Shown piece after piece: positions 46,011-57,578 of a stretch of DNA of 64,000 nucleotides. Each line of letters begins with the position of its first letter. The first letter of the stretch is position 1. Source of the stretch: MPNO01 sp965200535 (GTDB taxonomy: Bacteria; Pseudomonadota; Alphaproteobacteria; MPNO01); NCBI GenBank assembly GCA_965200535.1, contig CBDAUF010000001.1, positions 1,798,001 to 1,862,000 of the forward strand, given 5' to 3'. Made by a program: the position numbers and the translations under genes. A model generated the notes under the pieces. The model was given only the letters and a program-made list of their open reading frames with translations. It had not been told where the DNA came from and made no database searches.

Positions 46011-47233
46011 AGCGCCATGCAGTCCCGCCAGGCGCGCCAGAAGCCGCGCACCGCCGCTTCGGTGACGCGCGACTCGCCGGCCGGTTCGATCGCCGTCCCG
46101 CCCATCCGCATGAAGCTCCGTTCGGCCGGCGCGCTCCTGGTCGCCGCGCCGATGAATCCGCCGATGCAGCCGTCCTCCATCGAGACGAAGCCGGCCGGCC
46201 CGACCAGGTTGTTGACCTTGAGCCGCAGCGCCTCGAGGTCGGGGTCGTCGTCGGCGAATCCCAGCACGGTCCATCTCAGTTCGCTTTCCTCGGGGCCGAG
46301 GGGAACGAGCTGCCGGACGGCGAGCGCGTTGAGGATCTGCTGCACCACCAGGGTGGGAAAGATCGTCTGAATGCCGTTGGTGATCCTGTCGCCGAGTTCG
46401 AGACGGTGCTCCATCAGCGAGGGGTCCTCGAGCGTGTACCGCTCCTTGAGCGAACGCACCGCCTCCGCGCCGTCCCGCTCGCTGCCGTCGGCGGCGCGTT
46501 CGGTGACGCTCAGATGATGCCAGCCGTTCTCGCTCAGCGAGATGCCGCCGCCCATGGTGAAGCGGACCACGCCGAAGGTGTTGTGGAACACATGGAGCAG
46601 GCTCGCGTGGTAGCTGTCCTTGGTGTTCTCCATGTACAGCTTCCAGTTGTTGGGAAGCCGCTGGCTGTGATAGCCGAGCACCTTGACCGGCTTGACGAAC
46701 ACCCGGTCGAGCGCCGCCAGCATCGCCGGCCCGGCGTAGGTCTCGAAGTCCGGCGTCTCGTCCGAGAAGGTGCCGAAGACCAGCCCGTTGCGGGTCGCGG
46801 TGCGCAGCCGGCGCAGCCCGTGCGCGGCCGGGTCGAAGCCCGCCTCCATCCCGCCCTCGCCGCGCACCCCGCGCCGGAACGCGACGCCGGTCAGCCGGCC
46901 GGCGAGGTCGTAGGTCCAGTTGTGGTACACGCAGGTGAATTCGGCGACGTTGCCGCGCGGCCTGTAGCAGACCAGCGCGCCCTTGTGGGCGCAGCGGTTG
47001 ACCAATGCGTTGACGCCCCCGCCGGCGTTGCGCACCACGATGATCGAGGCATCGCCGACGGCGCTTGTCCTGTAGTCGCCGGGCTCCGGGATCTCGGCCT
47101 CGAGGCAGAGGAAGTTCCAGGTCGGGCCGCGGAAGATGCGCTCCTGCTCGCGGTTGTAGAGCCCGGGGTCGGCGTAGACCCGGTAGGGCACCCGCGAGAC
47201 ATCGTCGTCGGGCCAGAGTCGGGTATTGCTCAT
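46007..47233 (-). CDS. Ring-hydroxylating dioxygenase, alpha subunit (Rieske)
   Basis: This 408-residue catalytic subunit carries the Rieske 2Fe-2S motif C81-x-H83 ... C101-x2-H104 and the mononuclear iron histidines in KDSYHASLLHVFHNTFG. It resembles the benzoate/anthranilate/salicylate group of oxygenases. With a gentisate dioxygenase-like gene 8 kb away, a salicylate 5-hydroxylase-type reaction giving gentisate is an attractive but unproven guess. Electron-donating ferredoxin and reductase genes are not in the window. It is divergent from the DLH/SnoaL fusion gene across 109 bp, a probable shared control region. Confidence 0.87.
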   Translation of the reverse strand: MSNTRLWPDDDVSRVPYRVYADPGLYNREQERIFRGPTWNFLCLEAEIPEPGDYRTSAVGDASIIVVRNAGGGVNALVNRCAHKGALVCYRPRGNVAEFTCVYHNWTYDLAGRLTGVAFRRGVRGEGGMEAGFDPAAHGLRRLRTATRNGLVFGTFSDETPDFETYAGPAMLAALDRVFVKPVKVLGYHSQRLPNNWKLYMENTKDSYHASLLHVFHNTFGVVRFTMGGGISLSENGWHHLSVTERAADGSERDGAEAVRSLKERYTLEDPSLMEHRLELGDRITNGIQTIFPTLVVQQILNALAVRQLVPLGPEESELRWTVLGFADDDPDLEALRLKVNNLVGPAGFVSMEDGCIGGFIGAATRSAPAERSFMRMGGTAIEPAGESRVTEAAVRGFWRAWRDCMAL

Positions 47234-47342
47234 CGGCGGCGGTTCCGCCCCGAGGATAGACCGTCCGCGGCGGCATGTCATACTCGGCGGAGGGCGGCCC
47301 GGCCGGAGCGGCCGTGCGCCGCCGCAGCAGGGGGGCTGGACC

Positions 47343-48488
47343 ATGCCGAACGCAACGGGCGAAATGCGGCGCATCGTCATCGGCGGCGCGCTGCGCGAGG
47401 GCTATGCCGCGGTGCACCGCAGCGGCAGCGGGCCGGGCCTGCTCCTGCTCGCCGACGAGGCCGGGCTCGATGACGGGATCAAGGCGCGCGCCGACCTGTT
47501 CGGGGAGGAAGGCTATGCGGTTCTCGCCGTCGCCGGCCTCGGCGGTCCGGATGAGGTCGGCGCCGCTGCCGGGGCCCTGCGTGCGATGCCGAAACAGGCG
47601 GGCGGCATCGCCGCTCTCGGCCACGGTGCGGGCGGCGCGCTCGCGCTCGGGGCCGCCGCCGCTTTCGACGCCGTCCTCGCATTCGACCCGGCGGCGGGCG
47701 CCGTCGCGCCGGAGAGCCCGGGGTGCCCTGTCCTCGTCCTGTTCGGGACCGGCGGCAGCGCCGCGGCGGAGGCGACGGCGGCGCGGATGGAAAGCGGCCT
47801 CGACCGCGGCAACGGCAGCGGCATCGTCGTCTACCCCGACGCTGCACCCGGGTTCGCGATCCCCGGCCGGACGTCGTTCGACCGGCGGACCGACAGCCTC
47901 GCGCACAGCCGGGCGCTCGGCGTGCTGCGCCGCGTGCTCGGCCCGCACTACGACCTCGCCGCGCTGTTCGCGGCGCATGTGCACCACGAGTTCGAGACCC
48001 GCGATGTCGACGCCACCATGGCGACGATGATCGACGAGCCCTACGTCAACCACGTCCCCACCCTCGCCGGCGGCGTCGGCCACGACATGCTGAAGCGCTT
48101 CTACCGGCACCATTTCGTGCACCAGAACTCGCGCGAGCGGTCGAGCACGCTGGTCTCGGAAACCATCGGCCCGGACCGCATCGTCCTCGAGATGGTGGTC
48201 CGCTTCCGCCACGACCGGACGCTCGACCGGTATTTCCCCGGCATCGAGCCGACCGGAAGGATGGTGGAGATCCCGACGCTGCTGGTGGTCCGTTTCCGCG
48301 GCGACCGCGTGTGCCACGAGCACATCTACTGGGATCAGGGCTCGGCGCTCAGGCAGATCGGCGCGCTCGATGCGGACGGCCTGCCGATCGCCGGTGCGGA
48401 AGCCGCCGCCAAGGTGCTCGACGAAACCCGCCCCTCCAACATCTTCATGCAGGAGGCCTGGGCGAAGAGCGAGGGAAAGCCGATTTGA
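47343..48488 (+). CDS. DLH-like / SnoaL-like fusion protein
   Basis: This 381-residue protein joins an N-terminal dienelactone-hydrolase-like alpha/beta domain (residues 10-190) to a C-terminal SnoaL/NTF2-like domain (about 195-360; HYDLAALFAAHVHHEFETRD, CHEHIYWDQGSAL). The DLH catalytic triad is lost. The nucleophile motif GYCxGG is GHGAGG (93-98), the usual AGHxF histidine is proline 169 (AAPGF), and the aspartate position has no Asp. Hence it is unlikely to be an active hydrolase by the usual mechanism. The SnoaL domain may hold the activity or a binding role. It is divergent from the ring-hydroxylating dioxygenase and upstream of the TRAP genes. Confidence 0.82.
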   Translation: MPNATGEMRRIVIGGALREGYAAVHRSGSGPGLLLLADEAGLDDGIKARADLFGEEGYAVLAVAGLGGPDEVGAAAGALRAMPKQAGGIAALGHGAGGALALGAAAAFDAVLAFDPAAGAVAPESPGCPVLVLFGTGGSAAAEATAARMESGLDRGNGSGIVVYPDAAPGFAIPGRTSFDRRTDSLAHSRALGVLRRVLGPHYDLAALFAAHVHHEFETRDVDATMATMIDEPYVNHVPTLAGGVGHDMLKRFYRHHFVHQNSRERSSTLVSETIGPDRIVLEMVVRFRHDRTLDRYFPGIEPTGRMVEIPTLLVVRFRGDRVCHEHIYWDQGSALRQIGALDADGLPIAGAEAAAKVLDETRPSNIFMQEAWAKSEGKPI

Positions 48489-48572
48489 GCCGGGTGTCGG
48501 CTCTGCTACGCTTGCCCTGTCGATCAACCATAACCGGCGCCCGCCACGTCGGGACACGGGAGAGATGAAGAG

Positions 48573-49586
48573 ATGACAATGCGCAGATTCGCCGTTGCCG
48601 CACTCGCCGCCGGCGCGCTTACCGCCTGGGGTACGGCAGCCGATGCCAAGCTCAAACGCATCACCATCGGCAGCAACCCGGCCGGATCAGTCTATTTCCT
48701 GCTCGCGGGCGGTTTCGCCAAGCACTTCCAGCAGGACCTGAAGATCCGCTCGACCGCGCAGCCGCACGCAGGTTCGTCGGTCTACCTGCCGCTGATGAAC
48801 AAGGGCGAGATCGTGCTCGGCCTCAACTCGAGCCTCGACTCCGGCATGGCGGTCGCCGGCCAGGCGCCGTTCAAGGGGAAGATCCGCAACGTGCGCATGC
48901 TGGCCCGCATCTGGATCCTGCCCTACGCGTACATGGTCAAGGAAAGCTCCGGTATCAAGACGCTCGAGGACCTGCGCGGCAAGCGGACCATCGTCAACGT
49001 CAAGACCAATGTCTCGCTGGCCCAGGCCAACCAGACGCTTCTTACGACCGCGGGGCTCGGGGCGAAAGACGTCGTTCCGGTGGATTCGGGCGGCGTGGTC
49101 GCCGGCATCAACATGGTGGTCGAGGGCCGCGCGGAGGCGACGACCGTGGCGCTCGCCATGCCGGCGATGCGCAAGGCGCACGCGACGGTGCCGGGCGGGC
49201 TGCGCATCCTCGGACTCGGCAAGATGGCGACCGACGAACTGCTCGCCAAAGGCATGGCCGGGCTCTACTCGATGAAGGTAAAACCGAGCAAGCGCTACCC
49301 CTTCGTCCGCGAGGCGCTCACCATTGCCGCGTTCGACAGCTATCTAAACGCCGGGCCGCAGGTCGACGACGAGGACGCCTACAAGCTGGCCAAGTCGCTG
49401 CACACGGCTTGGAAGAAGCTGCAGAAGGACTACCCGCCGCTGCGCGGCACGCCGCAGGACGGGCTGGGTCCGGCCAACACCGCGATGCCGTACCATCCGG
49501 GCGCGATCAAGTATTACAAGGAAGCCGGGCTGTGGACGGCCGGGCACGAGGCCGGGCAGACCCGGGTGATGAACATGGTCAAGTAG
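48573..49586 (+). CDS. TAXI-type TRAP transporter solute-binding protein
   Basis: This 337-residue periplasmic binding protein of the TAXI (TIGR02122) family has a signal peptide (MRRFAVAALAAGALTAW ... ADA) and the opening KRITIGSNPAGSVYFLLAGG. DLRGKRTIVNVKTN and the central GGVVAGINMVVEGRAEATTV follow the pattern. It feeds the fused permease encoded 34 bp downstream. TAXI systems take up small organic acids; in this island an aromatic or related carboxylate is plausible. Confidence 0.92.
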   Translation: MTMRRFAVAALAAGALTAWGTAADAKLKRITIGSNPAGSVYFLLAGGFAKHFQQDLKIRSTAQPHAGSSVYLPLMNKGEIVLGLNSSLDSGMAVAGQAPFKGKIRNVRMLARIWILPYAYMVKESSGIKTLEDLRGKRTIVNVKTNVSLAQANQTLLTTAGLGAKDVVPVDSGGVVAGINMVVEGRAEATTVALAMPAMRKAHATVPGGLRILGLGKMATDELLAKGMAGLYSMKVKPSKRYPFVREALTIAAFDSYLNAGPQVDDEDAYKLAKSLHTAWKKLQKDYPPLRGTPQDGLGPANTAMPYHPGAIKYYKEAGLWTAGHEAGQTRVMNMVK

Positions 49587-49620
49587 GGCAAGGCCGGCGC
49601 GGCGCGGCGATCCCGTCACG

Positions 49621-51510
49621 ATGGAGCGGTGCACTTTCCTGTTGATGCGCGCTTGTCTGGGCGCGGTGCCGATCATCGGGATCCTGTGGATTTTTGCGGT
49701 CGCCGACCGGGTCGGTTTCGCCTTCACATTCCAGCAGGCGATCGGCGTCGTCCTCGGACTGTCGGTCGCCGGCGCCTACCTCAAATATCCCTACGGCGCC
49801 CGCGCCGGAGCGGTCGAGATCGCGCTTGCCGCCGTTTCGGTCGCCGCCTGGTTCTGGATGTCGTGGAACTTCGAGGACTGGATCGTCGGCATGGCCGACC
49901 GCACGCTCGACAAGTGGGTGCCGGGCGTGATCGCGATCCTCGCCATGATGGAGGCGCTGAGGAAGGCCTGCGGCAAGGTGATCACCGTCCTCGTCTGGGT
50001 GATGATCGCCTACGCCTTCTTCGGCGACGCGCTGCCCGGCGCGCTGGAGGCCGAGGTCTTCCCGCCGACCAAGACGATCCTCTACCTCTACGCCGACAAT
50101 AACGGCATCCCGGGGCTGGTGCTGCGGGTCGTCACCGAACTCGTGCTCGCCTTCATCATCCTCGGCAAGCTGCTCGAGGTCTCGGGCGCCACCCGGTTTT
50201 TCACCGACCTCGCGATGGGGATGATGGGCCACCGCCGCGGCGGGCCGGCGAAGGTCGCCGTCGTCGCCTCCAGCGCCTTCGGCACCATCTCGGGCTCGGC
50301 GGTCGGCAACATCATGTCGACCGGCATCGTCACCATCCCGATGATGAAGCGCACGGGGTTCGAGCCGCGCTACGCCGCCGGCATCGAGGCGGTGGCGTCC
50401 AACGGCGGGCAGATCGCCCCGCCGGTGATGGGCGCGACGGCCTTCATCATCGCCGAGTTTCTCGAGGTGGCCTATATCGAGGTGGTGATCGCCGCGGCGG
50501 TTCCGGCGGCGCTCTACTATCTGGTGCTGTTCCTCCAGGTCGATGCCATCGCCGCGCGCTTCAACCTTCGCGGCCTGCCCAAGGCGGAACTGCCGCGCGT
50601 GCTGACGGTGCTGCTGTCGGGCTGGGTGTTCCTGCTGCCGCTCGCGGTGCTTCTCTATTTCCTGTTTGGCCTCGGCTACAACCCCGGCCTGTCGGCGATG
50701 TACGCCGCGGCCGCGTTGTTCGCCCTCTACATCGTCAAGGCGAGGCGGTTGCCGCGCCGCGCGGAGTGGGCCGATTTCATCTTCGGCTCGGGCGAGAACC
50801 TGCTGCCGTTGATGCTGATCGCCGGTGGCGCGGGCGTCGTCATGGGCGTCCTCAACGCGAGCGGGCTCGCCTTCCAGCTCTCCATCATCCTCGCCGAACT
50901 GGGCCAGAGCGCGGGCATCTTCTGGATGCTGGTGGTCACCGCCCTGGTCTCCATCATCCTCGGCATGGGGATGCCCACGGCGGCGGTCTACATCATCCTC
51001 GCCACGGTGATCGCGCCGGCGCTGATCGAGATCGGGCTGAAGCCGATGGCCGCCCACCTCTTCCTGTTCTATTTCGGCCTCCTGAGCATGCTGACCCCGC
51101 CGGTGGCGGTGGCCAGCATGGTGGCGGCGGGGATTGCCGGCTCCGACATGTGGCGCACCGGCGTCGTCGGCATGCAGCTTGCCGCGGCCGCCTACCTGCT
51201 GCCTTTCCTGTGGGCCTTCAACCCGGCGCTGGTGATGGAGGGTTCGTGGATCGCGGTGGTCTATGTCAGCGTCACCGCCCTGGTCGCCGGGTTTCTCATC
51301 GCCGAGGCGGTCATCACCTACGGCGCCGGCGGGCTGGTCCGCGCGGGGCTTGCCGTCTTCTATTTCGCATCGGCGATCGCGGTCGGCGGATCGACCGTCT
51401 GGCTCGGCGCGGAGTCGCCGTACACCCTGCTGTTCGCCGCGGCCGGCGCTGTCGTCGCGGTTCTCGCCCGGCGCGGCGCGGCCGTCCGCCTCCGGACCGG
51501 CGCGGCCTAG
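49621..51510 (+). CDS. TRAP transporter fused permease (4TM/12TM)
   Basis: This 629-residue inner-membrane permease fuses the small DctQ-like (4 TM) and large DctM-like (12 TM) subunits, as in TIGR02123. The conserved DctM blocks GTISGSAVGNIMSTGIVTIP and GLLSMLTPPVAVASMVAAG are present. Transport would be driven by an ion gradient with the TAXI protein as receptor. The C-terminus adds further hydrophobic helices. No strong ribosome binding site precedes the ATG at 49621. Its TAG stop interlocks with the stop of the convergent VanA-like gene (shared CTAG). Confidence 0.93.
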   Translation: MERCTFLLMRACLGAVPIIGILWIFAVADRVGFAFTFQQAIGVVLGLSVAGAYLKYPYGARAGAVEIALAAVSVAAWFWMSWNFEDWIVGMADRTLDKWVPGVIAILAMMEALRKACGKVITVLVWVMIAYAFFGDALPGALEAEVFPPTKTILYLYADNNGIPGLVLRVVTELVLAFIILGKLLEVSGATRFFTDLAMGMMGHRRGGPAKVAVVASSAFGTISGSAVGNIMSTGIVTIPMMKRTGFEPRYAAGIEAVASNGGQIAPPVMGATAFIIAEFLEVAYIEVVIAAAVPAALYYLVLFLQVDAIAARFNLRGLPKAELPRVLTVLLSGWVFLLPLAVLLYFLFGLGYNPGLSAMYAAAALFALYIVKARRLPRRAEWADFIFGSGENLLPLMLIAGGAGVVMGVLNASGLAFQLSIILAELGQSAGIFWMLVVTALVSIILGMGMPTAAVYIILATVIAPALIEIGLKPMAAHLFLFYFGLLSMLTPPVAVASMVAAGIAGSDMWRTGVVGMQLAAAAYLLPFLWAFNPALVMEGSWIAVVYVSVTALVAGFLIAEAVITYGAGGLVRAGLAVFYFASAIAVGGSTVWLGAESPYTLLFAAAGAVVAVLARRGAAVRLRTGAA

Positions 51511-52523
51511 GACGCCTCCGCGGCCAACCTCTCCTCGAGAAGCCGACGCCCCTGGAAGGCCGCGTTATCGACGTTGATGTCGATCAGCGGCCGGTCCGCG
51601 CTGCGGTCGAGGCTTTTCTGCTGGGCCTCGATGGCCGCCACATCCTCCTTCAGGGCGGCCGAAAACATTGTCCGCAACTCCTCGGTGAACGCCTCGTCGC
51701 CGCGCCGGAAGTTCCGCGCATGGTGCCAGAAATAATGGGTCGAGGCCGCGGTCTCCGGCGTCATCGTATGGTTCGAGTAGACCGCCGCGGCCCGGCTGCG
51801 GTCGCCCTCGCGCGCGCCGCTGCCGGCGACCGCGCTGCCGGCGTCGATCACGATATAGGACGGCGGCCGGAAACAGATGTTCTGCCAGCGGTCCACATTG
51901 GCGTTGGTGCCGAGCGCGTGGGCGTAGAACGGCGACGGCGGCGTGTCCATCGTCCAGCGGCTGACATGGACCGCCCCCGGGCCGCGCTCGACCGCGATGT
52001 CGGCGTCCTGGTCGCCCGGCGCGCCGAGGGTGCTCGCGTGCAGGAACTGGATGTGCGACAGGTCGAGCAGATTGTCGTTCATCAGGCGGTAGTCGCCGGC
52101 CACATGGTAGACGTCGCCGTAGGACGTCCAGCCCGGGTCGTCGTTCCAGTGATAGTCGGGGATCAGGTCGGGGTCGGCCGCCGCCGGGTCGCCCATCCAG
52201 ATCCACACCCAGCGCCAGCGTTCGACCGCCGGCCAGGCGCGGACCCGCGCCCCCGGCGGGACCGCCGACTGTCCGGGGATGCGGACGCAGCGCCCGTCGA
52301 AGGCGAATTCGAGACCGTGGTACCCGCACTGCACCGTCTCGTCGAGGAGCCTTCCGGCGGAGAGCGGCATCGAGCGGTGGCAGCAACGGTCTTCCAGCGC
52401 ATGGACGGCCCCGTCGGCGCTGCGGAACAGCGCCACCGGCTCGCCCAGGATGGTCCGCGCCAGGAACCCGTCGTCGAGCTCGTGGTCCCAGGCGGCGACA
52501 TACCAGCAATTTCGGAGGAACAT
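51507..52523 (-). CDS. VanA-like Rieske aromatic oxygenase
   Basis: This 338-residue single-component-type oxygenase subunit has Rieske ligands C47-x-H49 and C66-x2-H69 in the start pattern MFLRNCWYVAAWDHEL, and the iron site NDNLLDLSHIQFLH. It is close to the vanillate O-demethylase/phenoxybenzoate dioxygenase group, which removes methyl groups from aryl ethers or hydroxylates aromatic acids. A reductase partner (VanB) is not encoded nearby. It is the last gene of the minus-strand part of the catabolic island. Confidence 0.88.
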   Translation of the reverse strand: MFLRNCWYVAAWDHELDDGFLARTILGEPVALFRSADGAVHALEDRCCHRSMPLSAGRLLDETVQCGYHGLEFAFDGRCVRIPGQSAVPPGARVRAWPAVERWRWVWIWMGDPAAADPDLIPDYHWNDDPGWTSYGDVYHVAGDYRLMNDNLLDLSHIQFLHASTLGAPGDQDADIAVERGPGAVHVSRWTMDTPPSPFYAHALGTNANVDRWQNICFRPPSYIVIDAGSAVAGSGAREGDRSRAAAVYSNHTMTPETAASTHYFWHHARNFRRGDEAFTEELRTMFSAALKEDVAAIEAQQKSLDRSADRPLIDINVDNAAFQGRRLLEERLAAEAS

Positions 52524-52591
52524 CGTCGTCTCCCTCGCTGCGCCGGGCGATGGTCAGACGCCCGGCCCGGCGCGTCAACCGGATGCGCGCA

Positions 52592-54979
<2,388 letters not shown>

Positions 54980-55115
54980 CGCGGAAGCTCCCGTCCCTTC
55001 ACAACGCCTGTCTCTGGGTGATAGCGCGATCGATGATTTCCATCACCAGCTTCTCCAGGTTTCTGAAGGCAAACAGCCGGTCATGCATCTTCCTGTCGGG
55101 TTGTCCTCTCGTCGC

Positions 55116-56162
55116 TCAGCCCAACTCGTCGCGGTTGAGGTCGAGGCTGTCGCGCACCGGGCGGTCGGTGACGACGAAGAGGTCTGCATCGCCGTCCAGC
55201 GCCTCGTGCTGCGCCCAGTTCCTTTGCGGCACGGTGAACACGTCGTGCCGGGACCATTCGAACGTCTCCTCGCCCACCGTCGACCGGCCGGACCCGGAGA
55301 CCGCGAGGCAGATCTGGCTGCACAGCATCCGCCGCCGCCGGGTCGGCGCACCCCGCACCAGCCGGCGCGCGTAGCAGTCGAGGCCGGCCATCACCGGCCC
55401 GCCGGTGAGAGGATTGACGTAGCGCACCGTCTTCGTCCCGTCGGTTCCCGGCGGCGCGGCGTCGAGCAGCCGGCGCGTCGCCGCGCCCGGGTAGCGGAAC
55501 CTGGGCGAATGGCGGGCGGCGTGGCCGTGCCCGTCGACCGCGAGCCCGGCCTCCCGCCAGAGCCGCTCGTCGCCCTCGTCCACATCCCAGAACGCGTTGT
55601 CGGCGCGCGAGCCGGGCTCGAAAAAATTGGCGTCGAGGGCGTTGACCAGCGGGATGTTGGCGGCGTCGAACCAGATCGTGCGGCCCGGGCCCTCGTTGAT
55701 GTGGCCGTGCCAGCACATCGGCGGAGTGAGGATCAGGTCGCCGGGGTGCATCGCGCACCGCCGGCCGTTGACGATCGTCGCTGCGTCGTCGGCCGCGGTC
55801 GCGAACCGGATCGCCGACGCGGTGTGGCGGTGCGGCACCGCCCGGTCGCCGGGTTCCAGCACGGTGAAGGCGGCAATGAGGTTGGTTGTGGTCACCGTTT
55901 CGCCGCCGAACGCGGGGTGGCAGAGGATCAGTGCGCGGCGCTCGACATCCTCCACCGCGACCTCCCTGGCCGCCCGTTCGGTAAACGGCTCGATGTCGCA
56001 CCAGCGCCACACCGCGGCGCGGTCGGGCGCCTCGGGCCGGATCGGGGTGATCTCCTTGTAGCGGTCCCAGAGCGGGTGGATGCGCGCCGCCTCGAGAGCC
56101 TCGATCAGGTCCGCATCCGCCCGCCTCGCCGCCGCGCCCGCTCCGGCCGCCGCTCCGGTCAC
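55116..56162 (-). CDS. Gentisate 1,2-dioxygenase-like double cupin
   Basis: This 348-residue bicupin has the gentisate dioxygenase pattern: LIEALEAARIHPLWDRYKEI, then the first cupin metal site VPHRHTASAIRF and CWHGHINEG, and a second cupin with WSRHDVFTVPQRNWAQHEAL. The family cleaves gentisate (or 1-hydroxy-2-naphthoate/salicylate) to an open-chain oxo acid using Fe(II). The start is taken as GTG at 56162, which lies 14 bp after the stop of the upstream binding-protein gene. The frame before that is translated shadow. Which aromatic acid is cleaved cannot be told from sequence. Confidence 0.87.
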   Translation of the reverse strand: MTGAAAGAGAAARRADADLIEALEAARIHPLWDRYKEITPIRPEAPDRAAVWRWCDIEPFTERAAREVAVEDVERRALILCHPAFGGETVTTTNLIAAFTVLEPGDRAVPHRHTASAIRFATAADDAATIVNGRRCAMHPGDLILTPPMCWHGHINEGPGRTIWFDAANIPLVNALDANFFEPGSRADNAFWDVDEGDERLWREAGLAVDGHGHAARHSPRFRYPGAATRRLLDAAPPGTDGTKTVRYVNPLTGGPVMAGLDCYARRLVRGAPTRRRRMLCSQICLAVSGSGRSTVGEETFEWSRHDVFTVPQRNWAQHEALDGDADLFVVTDRPVRDSLDLNRDELG

Positions 56163-56175
56163 CGACGCCGCCGGG

Positions 56176-57099
56176 CTATTTCTTCGGCCGGATGAACTTG
56201 TCGACATTGGTCTTGTCGACCAGGACGTGGCCGACATAGACGCGCGGGTCGTGCTTGCGGCCCTTGAAGTAACCGTCCATCGTGTCGGCCCCGAGGATGC
56301 CCCACTTGACCGGGTTGAGCACCACGGTCAGGTCCATGGCGCCGCGTTTGACCGCGCGCACCGCCGGCGGGATGCCGTTCATGCCGGTAACGACGACCTC
56401 CTTCTTTTTGCCCGCCGCGGCGACCGCCTGGGCCGCGCCCATGCCGAGTTCGTCGTTGGCGCCGTAGATCGCCTTGAGGTCGGGGTGGGCGACCAGCGCG
56501 TCCTCGCCGTGTTTCAGGCCGTTCTCGCGGGTCATGAGAAGTTCCTGCCGGAAGACGATCTCGATCCCGGGATGGTCCGCCATCGCCTCCTCGTAGCCGC
56601 GCGCGAAGTTCATGAAGGCCTGCGCACCGGCGGGTCCGGCAAGCATCGCGACCTTGCCCTTCTTGCCGATCGCGGCGGCGGTCCATTCGGCGATCTCGCT
56701 TCCCACCCGGCGCTCGTCGACCGCGATGTGGAGCACCTGCGACTTGCATGCCGATCCGCGGGCGATCGACATCATCGGAATGCCGGCGGCCTTCGCCTTG
56801 TCGAAGGCGCTGCACAGCGCCTTGGCGTCGATCGGCGAGATCAGGATACCGTCCACCTTCTTGGCGATCAGATCGTTGATCCCGTTGAGCTGGCGGGCGA
56901 CGTCCTCTTCCGCGTTGACCACGCTGACCGTGTGGCCGAGTTCCTTGGCGCGGGCCTCGATGCCCTTGAGCATCGCGATGTAGAACGGGTTGGTGTCGGA
57001 GGCGAGCGCGACGCCGATCGTCTTGGCGGCCGCGCCTCCCGCGCCCGCGAGGCCGGCAATGGCGAGGATAGCGCCGGCGGCGCACAGCAACTTGCGCAT
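56176..57099 (-). CDS. Periplasmic sugar-binding-type protein (RbsB-like), orphan
   Basis: This 307-residue type I periplasmic binding protein has a signal peptide (MRKLLCAAGAILAIAGLAGA...AAA) and the ribose-binding-protein pattern GVALASDTNPFYIAMLKGIE, DLIAKKVDGILISPIDAKAL and IYGANDELGMGAAQAVAAAG. No ABC permease or ATPase gene is nearby, so it is an orphan receptor. It could share a remote ABC transporter or serve sensing. It begins the operon that continues with the gentisate dioxygenase-like gene, suggesting that its ligand is an aromatic metabolite, not a sugar; that is inference. Confidence 0.87.
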   Translation of the reverse strand: MRKLLCAAGAILAIAGLAGAGGAAAKTIGVALASDTNPFYIAMLKGIEARAKELGHTVSVVNAEEDVARQLNGINDLIAKKVDGILISPIDAKALCSAFDKAKAAGIPMMSIARGSACKSQVLHIAVDERRVGSEIAEWTAAAIGKKGKVAMLAGPAGAQAFMNFARGYEEAMADHPGIEIVFRQELLMTRENGLKHGEDALVAHPDLKAIYGANDELGMGAAQAVAAAGKKKEVVVTGMNGIPPAVRAVKRGAMDLTVVLNPVKWGILGADTMDGYFKGRKHDPRVYVGHVLVDKTNVDKFIRPKK

Positions 57100-57126
57100 C
57101 GTTTGGTCTCCCTGTCGAAGCGTCTG

Positions 57127-57139
57127 AGTCTGTAAGACT
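57127..57139. promoter_or_regulatory. Short inverted repeat before the binding-protein gene
   Basis: AGTCT-GTA-AGACT is a perfect 5-bp inverted repeat with a 3-base spacer, 28 bp upstream of the ATG at 57099. It could be an operator for a local regulator; no regulator gene is recognised nearby. Confidence 0.3.
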
Positions 57140-57191
57140 GCGCCCAAACCCCCGGGGAGTCGAGAGCGCCGAAGCCGCGGCGCGGCTTTGG

Positions 57192-57578
57192 TCAGCGCCT
57201 CGACGACGGGGGCATCGGGCCGCCTTCCAACATCGGGCCGAGCGGCTTGCCGGCGAGGATGTGGACGTGGAGGTGCATCACCTCCTGGTTCGCATCCCGT
57301 CCGTGGTTGGAGAGTACGCGGTAGCCCGGCTCGACCAGACCGAGCGCCTCCGCCGTCCGGCCGATGGCGCGGACCAGCCCGGCCTGTTCCTCGACGCTCG
57401 CCCGGGCCGAGAAATCGGCCATCGAGACATAGGCGCCCTTGGGGATCACCAGCGCATGCACCGGCGCCTGCGGCGCGATGTCGTGGAAGGCGAGCGCGTG
57501 CTCGTCCTCGTAGATCTTGTTGCACGGAAGCTCGCCGCGGATGATCCTGGCGAACACGTTGCCGTCGTCATAGGCCAT
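57192..57578 (-). CDS. Histidine triad (HIT) family protein, HinT-like
   Basis: This 128-residue HIT protein has the catalytic motif HLHVHILAG at the C-terminus and the N-terminal VFARIIRGELPCNKIYEDEH. It hydrolyses AMP-lysine or related nucleotidyl substrates in characterised members. Its start overlaps the end of hisE by 11 nt, an arrangement common in alphaproteobacteria. Confidence 0.95.
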   Translation of the reverse strand: MAYDDGNVFARIIRGELPCNKIYEDEHALAFHDIAPQAPVHALVIPKGAYVSMADFSARASVEEQAGLVRAIGRTAEALGLVEPGYRVLSNHGRDANQEVMHLHVHILAGKPLGPMLEGGPMPPSSRR

